From contig NZ_RBTP01000066.1 of assembly GCF_003702045.1 (NCBI RefSeq), positions 133,819 to 197,818 on the forward strand: DNA of 64,000 nucleotides, read 5' to 3'. Position 1 is the stretch's first letter. Every line of letters begins with the position of its first letter. Below the pieces are notes generated by a model that was not told the DNA's origin, did not search any database, and worked only from the letters and a program-made list of their open reading frames with translations. The position numbers and the translations under genes were made by a program. The DNA comes from Pseudomonas viridiflava (lineage in GTDB: Bacteria > Pseudomonadota > Gammaproteobacteria > Pseudomonadales > Pseudomonadaceae). This document shows, piece by piece, positions 9,226 through 18,342 of this stretch.

Positions 9226-9816
9226 TCAGGCCTGCAAATCCCCCTGCATCTCATCGAGCAACTCCTGAATCGCGTCCAGACGCTCCTCAGGGTCATCGAT
9301 TTCCAGCAGTTCGATCTTGTCTTCCTCAGTGAACGGCAGCAGGTACGCCAACTGATTGGACAGTGACTGTTGACCCGTAGCACTCACGCCCATGTTCAGC
9401 GACGCGACCATCGGGTGTTCGGCCAGCGCTTCGAGCAGCGCCACCAGGTCGGCGTCCTCCTCTTGCAGCGGGCGCTCTTCCGGCTCGTCCAGCCACTCCA
9501 CTTCCGCCACCAGCAACTGATCGCGCTGCACCTCTGCACTCACTACGCGGAAGCGCCGTCCGCCGACCACGCGAATGCCCAGCAGTCCGTTGTCCTGCTG
9601 CTGAAAGTCTTCGACCAGCGCCTCGCAGCCGATCAACGAATACCCGTCGGGGACGGCACCCGTTTCACTGCCCTGGGTAATGCACACCACACCGAACCCT
9701 GCGCCCTGCTTCATGCAGCGGCCGATCATGTCCAGGTAGCGCGCCTCGAACAGTTGCAGGTCGAGCACGCATCCCGGAAACAGCACAGCGTTCAGCGGAA
9801 ACAAAGGCAACGTCAT
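9226..9816 (-). CDS. LON substrate-binding-domain protein
   Basis: A 196-residue protein consisting of the LON N-terminal (substrate-binding) domain without ATPase or protease domains. The signature LPLFPLNAVLFPGCVLDLQL followed by FEARYLDMI and GFGVVCI is characteristic. Such stand-alone proteins are widespread and their biochemical role is not settled. I chose the ATG at 9816 (MTLPLFPL); an in-frame start five codons upstream is possible. The start lies 11 bp after the lrgB-like stop, so it may be the third gene of that operon. Confidence 0.87.
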   Translation of the reverse strand: MTLPLFPLNAVLFPGCVLDLQLFEARYLDMIGRCMKQGAGFGVVCITQGSETGAVPDGYSLIGCEALVEDFQQQDNGLLGIRVVGGRRFRVVSAEVQRDQLLVAEVEWLDEPEERPLQEEDADLVALLEALAEHPMVASLNMGVSATGQQSLSNQLAYLLPFTEEDKIELLEIDDPEERLDAIQELLDEMQGDLQA

Positions 9817-9827
9817 AAAAAGCCCCC

Positions 9828-10544
9828 TCAAACGACCAACGACATCGCCAACGGCAGAAACACTGCCGTCGCAACACCCATCAAACTCATCGCCAACGCG
9901 GCGAAAGCCCCCGACTCCTCACCTTCCTGCAGCGCAACGGAGGTCCCCACCGCATGCGCTGTCAGGCCGAGGGCCATACCCCGGGCAGCGTGATTTTCGA
10001 CACCGGCCAATGACAATAGGCCGGGGCCGAAAATGGCACCGAACACGCCGGTAATCAATACGAAAACCGCCGCCAGCGCTGCCACTCCGCCCATCTGCTC
10101 TGCCACCAGCATGGCAATGGGCGAGGTCACCGATTTCGGCGCCATCGTCATCAGAATCATGTGATCGGCACCGAACAGCAGGCCCAATCCCACGCACAGA
10201 CCTGTGGCAAAAACGCCGCCAATCACCAGCGTAGTCAAGGTCGGCCATAACAACTGACGAATCCGGCGCAGATTCAGATAAAGCGGCACGGCCAGCGCAA
10301 CTGTGGCCGGCCCCAACAGAATGCCGAGGATTTCAGTGCTTTTACGGTATTCGGCGTAATCCAGACCACAGGTCAGCAGAATGCCGATGACCACCAGCAT
10401 GGAAACCAGTACGGGCTGCAAAAACAGCCAGCGGGTTTTCTCATACGCGGCCATCGCCAACTGATAGGCCCCCAGCGTGATCGCGATGCCGAACAGCGGA
10501 TGATGAATCACCGACACCCAGGCGCCGTGCCAATCCAGATTCAT
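9828..10544 (-). CDS. CidB/LrgB-family membrane protein
   Basis: A 238-residue integral membrane protein of the LrgB/CidB family, the anti-holin-like partner of CidA/LrgA proteins that modulate murein hydrolase activity, programmed lysis or overflow-metabolite transport. Seen: seven or more hydrophobic segments and the family motifs YRKSTEILGILLGPATVALA and APKSVTSPIAMLVAEQMGG, with ENHAARGMALGLTAHAVGT near the C-terminus. Its start overlaps the end of the CidA-like gene by 4 bp (ATGA), indicating coupled translation. Confidence 0.92.
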   Translation of the reverse strand: MNLDWHGAWVSVIHHPLFGIAITLGAYQLAMAAYEKTRWLFLQPVLVSMLVVIGILLTCGLDYAEYRKSTEILGILLGPATVALAVPLYLNLRRIRQLLWPTLTTLVIGGVFATGLCVGLGLLFGADHMILMTMAPKSVTSPIAMLVAEQMGGVAALAAVFVLITGVFGAIFGPGLLSLAGVENHAARGMALGLTAHAVGTSVALQEGEESGAFAALAMSLMGVATAVFLPLAMSLVV

Positions 10545-10903
10545 GACGGCTCCCGGCGGCGCGCCTGACGCTCGATCAGTTTCTGCATCAGCCAGCCGAC
10601 GAACGTCAGGGAAATCATCAGCGACAACGACAAGGTGCCAAAAATGGCCCAGAAATCTTTCGCGATTGCCCCCGCATAGACCATGACGCCCACCGCAGGC
10701 GGTACCAACAGCAGCGGCAGGTAACGCAGCAGACTGCTCGCCGCCATGCTGATGGGCTCGCTGACCTCACCGCGCATCATCAGAAACGCCATCAGCAGCA
10801 CCAGACCGATGATCGGCCCGGGCAGAATCGATAGAAACAGGTGGTTGAGCGCCGTCCCCAACAATTGGAACAACACCAACCACGTCAAACCCCGTAGCAA
10901 CAT
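10541..10903 (-). CDS. CidA/LrgA-family holin-like protein
   Basis: A 120-residue protein with four predicted membrane segments, in the holin-like CidA/LrgA family. Motifs include LTWLVLFQLLGTALNH, LPGPIIGLVLL and LLLVPPAVGVM. The ATG at 10903 is preferred because a GGGAG ribosome site lies 5 nt upstream; a GTG two codons earlier would abut that site. It overlaps the LrgB-like gene by an ATGA junction, forming the classical two-gene unit. In Pseudomonas such pairs are linked to autolysis and biofilm eDNA, which is family knowledge only. Confidence 0.9.
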   Translation of the reverse strand: MLLRGLTWLVLFQLLGTALNHLFLSILPGPIIGLVLLMAFLMMRGEVSEPISMAASSLLRYLPLLLVPPAVGVMVYAGAIAKDFWAIFGTLSLSLMISLTFVGWLMQKLIERQARRREPS

Positions 10904-11107
10904 GAGCACTCCCGCACACTAAACAGATCCGGCGAATTCACGGGCGCATTATAAGCATGACGCACCCGTGCCTATGAGCGGGTATTCGCATGGATAACGT
11001 CGCTTGACCAACCTGCAACCCTCTGCTGATCTTGTGGTTCGCCAACAGGCGATGTCCTGCACGGGCCTCGGCATCACGCTACAACATCACATGACAAGGA
11101 GAGTGAA

Positions 11108-11563
11108 ATGCCCTTTGTACCGGTTACAGAACTCAAGCATTACATTGGCAAGGAACTGGGATGTTCCGACTGGCTGACCATTGACCAGGAACGCATCAAC
11201 CTGTTCGCCGAGGCGACGGGTGATTTTCAGTTCATTCACGTTGACCCCGTCAAGGCCGCCCAAACCCCGTTCGGCGCCACAATTGCCCACGGTTTCCTCA
11301 CGCTTTCGCTGATCCCCCAGCTCATGAGCGATCTGCTGGTGCTGCCCGAAGGCATGAACATGGTCATCAACTACGGACTGGACAGCGTGCGCTTCGTTCA
11401 GCCGGTGCTCGTCAATTCACGCGTGCGCCTGAAAGTCGAACTGACCGATGCAACCGAGAAGAAGCCCGGGCAATGGCTGCTCAAGGCGACCACGACGATG
11501 GAGATCGACGGACAGGAAAAACCGGCTTTCGTCGCTGAACCGCTGTCGATGTGCTTCGTGTAA
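11108..11563 (+). CDS. MaoC-like (R)-specific enoyl-CoA hydratase
   Basis: A 151-residue single hot-dog protein of the MaoC/PhaJ/NodN group. The hydratase-2 signature is present: FAEATGDFQFIHVDPVKA contains the catalytic Asp and His, followed by PFGATIAHGFLTLSLIP. Expected reaction: reversible hydration of trans-2-enoyl-CoA to (R)-3-hydroxyacyl-CoA in the cytosol, although the natural substrate is unknown. A strong AAGGAGAG ribosome site precedes the ATG. It appears to be a single-gene unit between the divergent cidA-like gene and the MORN gene. Confidence 0.9.
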   Translation: MPFVPVTELKHYIGKELGCSDWLTIDQERINLFAEATGDFQFIHVDPVKAAQTPFGATIAHGFLTLSLIPQLMSDLLVLPEGMNMVINYGLDSVRFVQPVLVNSRVRLKVELTDATEKKPGQWLLKATTTMEIDGQEKPAFVAEPLSMCFV

Positions 11564-11701
11564 CACGTCTGAAAAACGAAACAGTCGTAACAGACTGTTT
11601 CGTACCCGTTACTCACTGCGGCATACTCGCCGACGGTTGAGACATAACATCTGCACAAGCAGAGCCACGCTCAATCCTGAATCACTCTTCCGGGATCTCA
11701 C

Positions 11702-13429
11702 ATGCGCGCGCTCGCCCCACTGGCTTTGACATTCTTGATCGCAGGTTGCGGTGATGGCGAATCACTGTTGCCTCCTGACGGCCGCCTTGCGGATGGCGGG
11801 CGCTACCGTGGCGATCTGGTCCAAGGCATGCTGCAAGGTCAGGGCCGGATCGACTACCCCGACGGCAGTTGGTACGAAGGTCAATTCGACAAAGGCCAAC
11901 GCCACGGTACAGGCGAATGGCACGCCGGCAATGGCGACGTTTACAAAGGCGGCTTCGAGCAAGGCCTGTTCAATGGTCAGGGCCGGTTATCCACCAGCAA
12001 CGGTGCCAGCTACGTCGGCGGTTTCAAGCTGGGCAAGCGAGACGGCGAAGGTACACAGAAAGACAAAGGTCTGTTGTACCGCGGCCATTTCAAGGCAGGC
12101 TCGTATGACGGCCCGGGCCGAATGGAACTTGAAGACGGCAGCCAGTATCAGGGCCTGTTCGCCAACGGCAAACCCAATGGCGAGGGCGTGCGCAGCGACG
12201 CCAGCGGCAATCAATACAGCGGCACCTTCGTAGACGGCCAGTTGCAGGGCAATGGCAGTTTCACCAGCGCGGACGGTGATCAATACGTCGGCGGCTTCCG
12301 CAACAGTCAGCTCGACGGCAAGGGTCGCTATGAAAACAGCGACGGCGACGTCTGGAGCGGCGAGTTCAAGGAAGGCGCTCTTACGGGCAAAGGTGAACTG
12401 ATCGGCTCGGATGGCAGCCGCTATCAGGGCGACTTCGACAACTGGCGATTCGCAGGCCAAGGACAGCTGTACCTGCCCGACGGCAGCCGCTACGTCGGCC
12501 AGTTTGCCGATGACACCTATCAAGGCGATGGCGTCCTTATCACGGCTGATGGCAAGGTACAACGCGGCCTCTGGGCCAATGGTCAGCGAGTCCGCGACGC
12601 CAACGGCAAGTTGCTGCCTGACGAACTGGAAGCCGGCCTGCTCGCCCAAGGCTCGCTGCTGGAGAAAGCACTGGCCGCAGTGCCCGCCTCGACGCCAGCA
12701 CCGGAGCTGTACAGCCTGGTGGTCGGCGGTGACGGCAAACAAAGCGTATTTCTGCGCGAGGCGGACTATGTCAGCAATCTGCTGGCCTCTCGCTTCGGTG
12801 CGGTCGGGCAGATCAGCCTGGTGAACCACCGTGATCACATGGATGACCGGCCGATGGCGACCCGCGAAACCATCACGCGGGCAGTCCAGACCCTGGCCCA
12901 ACGCACAGGCCCCGAGGATCTGGTGTTCATCTACCTGACCAGTCATGGCACTCAGGCCCACGAACTGGTACTCGACCAACCTCGCCTGTCGCTGGCCGAC
13001 CTGCCGGCCGACGCGCTGGCAACCGCCCTGGCCCCGCTGAAAAACCGCGACAAGGTGGTAGTGATCTCGGCCTGCTATTCAGGCGGCTTCATCCCGGACC
13101 TCAAAGATGAGCGAACGCTGGTCATGACGGCCTCACGGGCCGACCGCGTTTCCTTTGGCTGCTCGGAAGAAGCCGACTTCACCTATTTTGGCGATGCACT
13201 ATTCGGCAAGGCCCTGGTCGAAACCGATGACTTGCAGCAAGCGTTCAACAACGCCAAGGCATACGTCGCTCAACGCGAAACCGAAGAAAACTTCGAAGCA
13301 TCAGAACCGCAGATGTGGATGCCCAAAGGGGTGATTGCACGCTGGCAACTGCTGCGCAAGAATCAGGCAGAACGCGCGCTGAATACGGCGTCGGATCGCA
13401 AGGAAGCGAAGACCTCGAGTAGCCGCTAG
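11702..13429 (+). CDS. MORN-repeat lipoprotein with C-terminal caspase-like (C13) domain
   Basis: A 575-residue protein with an N-terminal lipoprotein signal (LTFLIAGC). About twelve MORN repeats follow (residues about 32-300), each of the form Y.G.F..G...G.G...DG, as in YEGQFDKGQRHGTGEW. The C-terminal 240 residues resemble clan CD cysteine peptidases of family C13: the putative dyad is His415 in YLTSHGTQ and Cys458 in VISACYSGG, each after a hydrophobic strand. MORN repeats often bind membranes or lipids, so an outer-membrane-anchored protease is plausible. Substrate and function are unknown to me. It lies alone, 138 bp after the MaoC gene. Confidence 0.85.
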   Translation: MRALAPLALTFLIAGCGDGESLLPPDGRLADGGRYRGDLVQGMLQGQGRIDYPDGSWYEGQFDKGQRHGTGEWHAGNGDVYKGGFEQGLFNGQGRLSTSNGASYVGGFKLGKRDGEGTQKDKGLLYRGHFKAGSYDGPGRMELEDGSQYQGLFANGKPNGEGVRSDASGNQYSGTFVDGQLQGNGSFTSADGDQYVGGFRNSQLDGKGRYENSDGDVWSGEFKEGALTGKGELIGSDGSRYQGDFDNWRFAGQGQLYLPDGSRYVGQFADDTYQGDGVLITADGKVQRGLWANGQRVRDANGKLLPDELEAGLLAQGSLLEKALAAVPASTPAPELYSLVVGGDGKQSVFLREADYVSNLLASRFGAVGQISLVNHRDHMDDRPMATRETITRAVQTLAQRTGPEDLVFIYLTSHGTQAHELVLDQPRLSLADLPADALATALAPLKNRDKVVVISACYSGGFIPDLKDERTLVMTASRADRVSFGCSEEADFTYFGDALFGKALVETDDLQQAFNNAKAYVAQRETEENFEASEPQMWMPKGVIARWQLLRKNQAERALNTASDRKEAKTSSSR

Positions 13430-13456
13430 GCTTATCAGTATCAAGGGAGAAGCATT

Positions 13457-14098
13457 ATGTACTTGACGCCGCAACACATCCTGCTCGCAGGAGCCACGGG
13501 CCTGACAGGCGAACATTTGCTGGACCGCTTGCTCAACGAGCCGACCGTCAACCGTGTACTGGCCCCCACCCGAAGGCCGCTGGCAGAACACCCTCATCTT
13601 GAAAACCCGATTGGCGACCTGAACGCGCTGCTGCCCTCGCTGGGCGGCCGGGTGGACATCGCATTCTGCTGCCTGGGCACGACCATCAAGCAGGCGGGCT
13701 CGCAGGATGCGTTCAAGGCGGTGGACCTGGACCTGGTCGTCGCGTTCGCCAAGCGGGCGCGTGAACTGGGTGCGCGGCACCTGCTGGTCATCAGTGCCGT
13801 CAGTGCAGATGCCAAATCCAGCGTGTTCTACAGCCGGATAAAAGGCGAGATGGAGCAGGCCCTCAGGGCACAGGACTGGCCGCAGTTGACCATCGCCCGC
13901 CCTTCCCTGCTGGTCGGCAATCGCCCGGAAACCCGCTGGGCCGAACAGCTGGCCGCACCCATCGCCAAGTTGATCCCCGGCAAATACGGCGCGATAGAAG
14001 CCTGCCAACTGGCCCGCGCCCTGTGGCGACTGGCGCTGGAAGAACAGGATGGCGAGCGAATCGTCGAGTCGGATGAGCTGCGCAAGCTGGGGAAATAA
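13457..14098 (+). CDS. NAD(P)-binding Rossmann protein (atypical SDR)
   Basis: A 213-residue protein of the atypical short-chain dehydrogenase type (NAD(P)H-binding, YbjT/TIP30-like). The dinucleotide-binding motif ILLAGATGLTGEHLLDRLL lies at the N-terminus, VLAPTRRPL would contact the NADP phosphate, and YSRIKGEMEQAL has the YxxxK active-site pair. The C-terminus includes RPSLLVGNRPETRWAE. Substrate unknown. The AGGGAGA ribosome site is good. It follows the MORN gene by 27 bp, so they may be co-transcribed, but no functional link is evident. Confidence 0.85.
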   Translation: MYLTPQHILLAGATGLTGEHLLDRLLNEPTVNRVLAPTRRPLAEHPHLENPIGDLNALLPSLGGRVDIAFCCLGTTIKQAGSQDAFKAVDLDLVVAFAKRARELGARHLLVISAVSADAKSSVFYSRIKGEMEQALRAQDWPQLTIARPSLLVGNRPETRWAEQLAAPIAKLIPGKYGAIEACQLARALWRLALEEQDGERIVESDELRKLGK

Positions 14099-14161
14099 AA
14101 AGAAGCGGCTCGACACAGTTCGCTCTTATCAAACAACCTGCAATCCACTGCAAAAACGCAA

Positions 14162-14268
14162 CTTGTGGGGGCGGACCGGGCGGCGCTCCGCTTGTCCGCT
14201 AAAGGGTGGTAGAGCCGATGAAGGTTCTGCGACTGAAATACAGCGTTCGCGGACAAGTCCGCTCCCAC
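14162..14268. repeat. REP pair in inverted orientation (REPIN)
   Basis: Two related palindromic units in opposite orientation: gtgggggcggac with cgcttgtccgc on the left, and gcggacaagtccgctcccac on the right, which is its near reverse complement. A third short piece (cgctcccacag) follows at about 14289-14299. This is the GTGGGAGCGGACTTGTCCGC-type Pseudomonas REP. It sits between convergent genes, which is typical. Confidence 0.75.
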
Positions 14269-14341
14269 GGTCCGGTGTTTGCGCAGTTCGCTCCCACAGT
14301 CGTGTACTCGCAGTGATCGTCATTGAAGCGATCACTCGCAG

Positions 14342-14638
14342 TCAAAGCCCGCCTGTGGCCTGGACGCCGAAGCCCAGTGCAGTCAGCAGTGACAACGGCA
14401 GCAGCAAGGTATCGAGCACTGCGCTGCCCGGCAGGTCCAGGCCAGGATAGCTAGGCGCTTCAGCCCCGAATCGATCGGTCGCGCAGCAACCACCCTGTAT
14501 GGCGTACATGTTCAGCCGCGTCCCCGCATAAACCACCGGAGCGCCGGGTTTGGCTGCATTGAGCGTGCGTGCAGTGGCGCAGCCGGTCATGACCAGCGCC
14601 AGCGCGATCACCAGCAGCTTATTCATCGCCACCGACAT
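14342..14638 (-). CDS. YceK/YidQ-family lipoprotein
   Basis: A small lipoprotein of about 98 residues. The signal MNKLLVIALALVMTGCATA ends in a lipobox with Cys at the cleavage site. The rest, including PVVYAGTRLNMYAIQGGC and LDLPGSAVLDTLLLPL, matches the YceK/YidQ (DUF1375) family, whose function is unknown. The ATG at 14638 has a GGGGTGAG ribosome site; an ATG at 14626 is an alternative. Either start overlaps the 3' end of ubiX, so the gene is probably the last of an mpl-ubiX-lipoprotein unit. Confidence 0.8.
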   Translation of the reverse strand: MSVAMNKLLVIALALVMTGCATARTLNAAKPGAPVVYAGTRLNMYAIQGGCCATDRFGAEAPSYPGLDLPGSAVLDTLLLPLSLLTALGFGVQATGGL

Positions 14639-15248
14639 GGTGCTCACCCCAACGCGGCAGCATGTCCTGCGGCACGTTCAGCAGGTTGAGAATCCGCGCC
14701 ACCACGAAATCCACCAGGTCATTGATGGTCTGCGGCTGATGATAAAAGCCCGGCGACGCGGGGAGGATCACCGCACCCATGTTCGACAGCTTGAGCATGT
14801 TCTCCAGGTGAATACTGGAGAACGGCGCCTCGCGTGGCACAAGAATCAGCTGACGACGCTCTTTCAGCGTCACGTCGGCCGCTCGCTCGATCAGGTTGTT
14901 GCAGGCCCCGGTCGCAATCGCCGACAGCGTGCCGGTCGAGCATGGCACCACGACCATTGCACTCGGCGAGCCCGAGCCCGAGGCCACTGGCGACATCCAG
15001 TCATCACGACCGTAAACCCGAATCTGCCCCGCCGCCGCACCGGTGTACTCGGTGAGGAACGCCTGCATCATCATCGACTTGGGCGGCAGACGCACATCGG
15101 TTTCGGTCGCCATCACCAGTTGCGCCGCCTTGGAGATCAGGAAATGCACCTCCCGGTCTTCACGCACCAGACAATCCAGCAGGCGCAGGCCATATGGCGC
15201 GCCCGACGCGCCGGTCATGGCGAGGGTAATGCGCTCAGGCCCGCTCAT
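14619..15248 (-). CDS. ubiX: Flavin prenyltransferase UbiX
   Basis: Makes the prenylated FMN cofactor used by the decarboxylase UbiD in ubiquinone biosynthesis. The 209 residues carry the flavoprotein motifs LAMTGASGAPYGLRLL, MVVVPCSTGTLSAIATG and LVPREAPFSSIHLENML, and the C-terminal FYHQPQTINDLVDF. The start at 15248 (MSGPERI) overlaps the mpl stop by 4 bp (ATGA), so upstream in-frame extensions are excluded. The downstream lipoprotein gene overlaps its end. Confidence 0.96.
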   Translation of the reverse strand: MSGPERITLAMTGASGAPYGLRLLDCLVREDREVHFLISKAAQLVMATETDVRLPPKSMMMQAFLTEYTGAAAGQIRVYGRDDWMSPVASGSGSPSAMVVVPCSTGTLSAIATGACNNLIERAADVTLKERRQLILVPREAPFSSIHLENMLKLSNMGAVILPASPGFYHQPQTINDLVDFVVARILNLLNVPQDMLPRWGEHHVGGDE

Positions 15249-16594
15249 TTCAACGCCTCTGCCAGTTTGCCATGCAGGCCGCCGAAGCCGCCGTTGCTCA
15301 TGATCACGATATGGGTGCCCGGCTGCGCCTGACTCTTGACCCGCGCAATGATCGCTTCGAGCGAATCGCAGACCACCGCAGGCACCTTGCACTCGGCGGC
15401 TGTCGCGCCCAGATCCCAGCCCAGATTGGCAGGTGCGTACCAGACCACCTGATCGGCCTGCTGAACGCTTTCCGGCAGACCGTCGCGGTGCGCGCCCAGC
15501 TTCATGGAGTTGGAGCGCGGCTCGATCACGGCGATGATCGGTGCATCGCCGACTTTCTTGCGCAGGCCATCAAGTGTGGTGGCGATGGCGGTCGGGTGGT
15601 GGGCGAAATCGTCATAGACCGTGATGCCCCGCACATCGGCAACCTTCTCCATGCGTCGCTTGACGCTCTTGAATGCGCTCAGCGCCTCGACACCCTGCCC
15701 AGGCACCACGCCCACATGACGCGCCGCCGCCAATGTCGCCAATGCGTTGGCCACGTTGTGCTGACCCGTCATGTCCCAATCGACCGTGCCCTGGACCTGA
15801 CCTTCGAAGACCACTTCAAAGCGTGAGCCGTCTTCGCTCAGCAGGTGTGCCTGCCACTGGCCGCCCTGACCTGTGGTTTGCACCGGGGTCCAGCAACCCA
15901 TCTCGATCACCCGCGACAAGGCCGGCTCAGTGGTCGGGTGGATCACCAGGCCTTCGCTGGGGATGGTCCGCACGAGGTGGTGAAACTGGCGCTCGATGGC
16001 CGGAAGATCCGGGAAAATGTCCGCGTGATCGAACTCCAGGTTGTTGAGGATCGCCGTGCGCGGGCGGTAGTGAACGAACTTGGAGCGTTTGTCGAAGAAG
16101 GCGCTGTCGTATTCGTCAGCCTCAACCACAAAGAACGGTGTGTCACCCAGACGCGCCGACACCGCAAAATTCTGCGGAACACCACCAATCAAAAAGCCCG
16201 GGCTCATGCCCGCATGCTCCAGCACCCAGGCCAGCATGCTGCTGGTGGTGGTCTTGCCGTGCGTACCCGCCACTGCCAGCACCCAGCGACCTTGCAGCAC
16301 ATGGTCCGCCAGCCATTGCGGGCCCGACACGTAGGGCAAACCTTTATTCAGGACATACTCGACGGCAGGATTGCCTCGCGACAGGGCGTTGCCGATCACG
16401 ACCAGGTCCGGCGCAGGATCGAGCTGCGCAGAGTCGTAGCCCTGGGTCAGTTCGATGCCCTGGGCTTCGAGCTGCGTACTCATGGGTGGATAGACGTTGG
16501 CGTCAGAGCCCGTGACCCGATGCCCCGACTCTTTGGCGAGCACCGCCAGCGAACCCATGAACGTGCCGCAGATACCAAGGATATGAATGTGCAT
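15245..16594 (-). CDS. mpl: UDP-MurNAc:L-Ala-gamma-D-Glu-meso-DAP ligase (Mpl)
   Basis: Murein recycling ligase that attaches the recovered tripeptide to UDP-N-acetylmuramate in the cytosol. The 449 residues match the family. The N-terminal HILGICGTFMGSLAVLA binds the UDP-sugar, AVAGTHGKTTTSSMLAW is the ATP P-loop, NLEFDHADIFPD is the Mur central-domain motif, and YDDFAHHPTAI lies in the C-terminal domain. The ATG at 16594 is chosen; an extension to 16735 is not conserved. It is translationally coupled to ubiX. Murein recycling products influence beta-lactamase induction in Pseudomonas, which is family knowledge. Confidence 0.96.
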   Translation of the reverse strand: MHIHILGICGTFMGSLAVLAKESGHRVTGSDANVYPPMSTQLEAQGIELTQGYDSAQLDPAPDLVVIGNALSRGNPAVEYVLNKGLPYVSGPQWLADHVLQGRWVLAVAGTHGKTTTSSMLAWVLEHAGMSPGFLIGGVPQNFAVSARLGDTPFFVVEADEYDSAFFDKRSKFVHYRPRTAILNNLEFDHADIFPDLPAIERQFHHLVRTIPSEGLVIHPTTEPALSRVIEMGCWTPVQTTGQGGQWQAHLLSEDGSRFEVVFEGQVQGTVDWDMTGQHNVANALATLAAARHVGVVPGQGVEALSAFKSVKRRMEKVADVRGITVYDDFAHHPTAIATTLDGLRKKVGDAPIIAVIEPRSNSMKLGAHRDGLPESVQQADQVVWYAPANLGWDLGATAAECKVPAVVCDSLEAIIARVKSQAQPGTHIVIMSNGGFGGLHGKLAEALK

Positions 16595-16821
16595 GACCCA
16601 CCTCTCAAAACATCCCGGCAGGTTAACGTAGGGACAGTGAAATGGCACCCTGAGTTTGTCCGCCCCCCTCATCCATCCGGGTCTGGCGGAGGTCGCATGC
16701 ATGAGGCTAAAGTTCAGGTCCCGTACAGAATGCAAATAGCCTACTCTTGATAACCTGCTGCCAGATGTTTGAAAGCTGAATCGATACAGACTTCCTCACA
16801 ACAAGAACCAGGAGACATATC

Positions 16822-18342
16822 ATGCGTTACGCTCATCCCGGTACCGAAGGCGCCATCGTCAACTTCAAGGAACGCTACGGTAACTACATTGGCGGCGAGT
16901 TTGTCGCTCCGGTCAAAGGTCAGTATTTCACCAACACCTCGCCCGTCACGGGCAAGGCCATCGCTGAATTCCCTCGCTCCACCGCCGAAGACATCGACAA
17001 GGCGCTCGATGCCGCCCACGCAGCCGCCGCAGCCTGGGGTTCGACCTCGGTGCAGGCCCGGTCGCTGGTCCTGCTGAAAATCGCCGACCGCATCGAAGCC
17101 AATCTGGAAACCCTGGCCATCACCGAAACCTGGGACAACGGCAAGGCGATTCGCGAAACCCTCAACGCCGACATTCCGCTGGCTGCCGACCACTTCCGCT
17201 ATTTCGCGGGCGTACTGCGCGCGCAGGAAGGCAGCGCTGCCGAGATCGACGGCAACACCGTGGCGTATCACATCCATGAACCGCTGGGCGTGGTCGGGCA
17301 GATCATCCCGTGGAACTTCCCGATCCTGATGGCCGCCTGGAAACTCGCGCCTGCGCTGGCAGCCGGCAATTGCATCGTACTCAAGCCTGCCGAGCAGACC
17401 CCGCTGGGCATCAGCGTGCTGGTCGAGTTGATCGGCGACCTGCTGCCCCCCGGCGTGCTGAACATTGTGCAAGGCTATGGCCGCGAAGCAGGTGAGGCGC
17501 TGGCCAGCAGCAAACGCATCGCCAAGATCGCCTTCACCGGCTCGACCCCGGTCGGCTCGCACATCATGAAGCTGGCGGCGGACAACATCATTCCGTCCAC
17601 CGTGGAACTGGGCGGTAAATCGCCGAACATCTTCTTCGAAGACATCATGAGCGCCGAACCGGAGTTCATCGAGAAAGCCGCTGAAGGTCTGGTGCTGGCG
17701 TTCTTCAACCAGGGCGAAGTCTGCACCTGCCCGTCCCGCGCACTGGTTCAGGAGTCGATCTACCCACAGTTCATGGAAGCGGTGATGCGTAAGGTCGAGA
17801 AGATCAAACGCGGAGACCCACTGGACACCGACACGATGGTGGGCGCCCAGGCCTCCGAGCAGCAATTCGACAAGATCCTCTCGTACCTCGATATCGCCAA
17901 AGGCGAAGGCGCCGAGCTGTTGACCGGCGGCAAGGTCGAGAAGCTGGAAGGTGATCTGTCCACCGGCTATTACATCCAGCCGACGTTGCTCAAGGGCAAC
18001 AACAAAATGCGCGTGTTCCAGGAAGAGATCTTCGGCCCGGTGGTCAGCGTCACGACCTTCAAGGACGAAGCGGAAGCCGTGGCCATCGCCAACGACACCG
18101 AGTTCGGTCTGGGCGCAGGTCTGTGGACCCGCGACATCAACCGCGCCTACCGCGTGGGCCGTGCGATCAAGGCAGGACGAGTCTGGACCAACTGCTACCA
18201 CCTGTACCCCGCGCACGCGGCGTTCGGTGGCTACAAGAAGTCCGGCGTCGGCCGCGAAACCCACAAGATCGCGCTTGAGCATTATCAGCAGACCAAAAAC
18301 CTGCTGGTGAGCTACGACACCCATCCGTTGGGGTTCTTCTGA
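16822..18342 (+). CDS. NAD-dependent aldehyde dehydrogenase (acetaldehyde-type)
   Basis: A 506-residue aldehyde dehydrogenase of the ExaC/AldB type. Seen: IIPWNFPILMAAWKLAPAL in the cofactor site, AFTGSTPVGSHI, Glu262 in VELGGKSPN, and the nucleophile Cys301 in FFNQGEVCTC, followed by FQEEIFGPVVSV. It precedes the ethanolamine ammonia-lyase genes, whose product is acetaldehyde, so oxidation of acetaldehyde to acetate is the likely task; this rests on context. The AGGAGA ribosome site is strong. A REPIN separates it from eutB, so they may be separate transcription units. Confidence 0.92.
   Translation: MRYAHPGTEGAIVNFKERYGNYIGGEFVAPVKGQYFTNTSPVTGKAIAEFPRSTAEDIDKALDAAHAAAAAWGSTSVQARSLVLLKIADRIEANLETLAITETWDNGKAIRETLNADIPLAADHFRYFAGVLRAQEGSAAEIDGNTVAYHIHEPLGVVGQIIPWNFPILMAAWKLAPALAAGNCIVLKPAEQTPLGISVLVELIGDLLPPGVLNIVQGYGREAGEALASSKRIAKIAFTGSTPVGSHIMKLAADNIIPSTVELGGKSPNIFFEDIMSAEPEFIEKAAEGLVLAFFNQGEVCTCPSRALVQESIYPQFMEAVMRKVEKIKRGDPLDTDTMVGAQASEQQFDKILSYLDIAKGEGAELLTGGKVEKLEGDLSTGYYIQPTLLKGNNKMRVFQEEIFGPVVSVTTFKDEAEAVAIANDTEFGLGAGLWTRDINRAYRVGRAIKAGRVWTNCYHLYPAHAAFGGYKKSGVGRETHKIALEHYQQTKNLLVSYDTHPLGFF

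Noticed and set aside
16630..16670. Sigma54 promoter before the aldehyde dehydrogenase gene
   Set aside because: A TGGCAC is present but the -12 GC is not at the required spacing.
16741..18324. A 527-codon open frame antisense to the aldehyde dehydrogenase gene
   Set aside because: It mirrors the codon bias of the real gene on the other strand; no family resemblance, and the plus-strand gene is complete.
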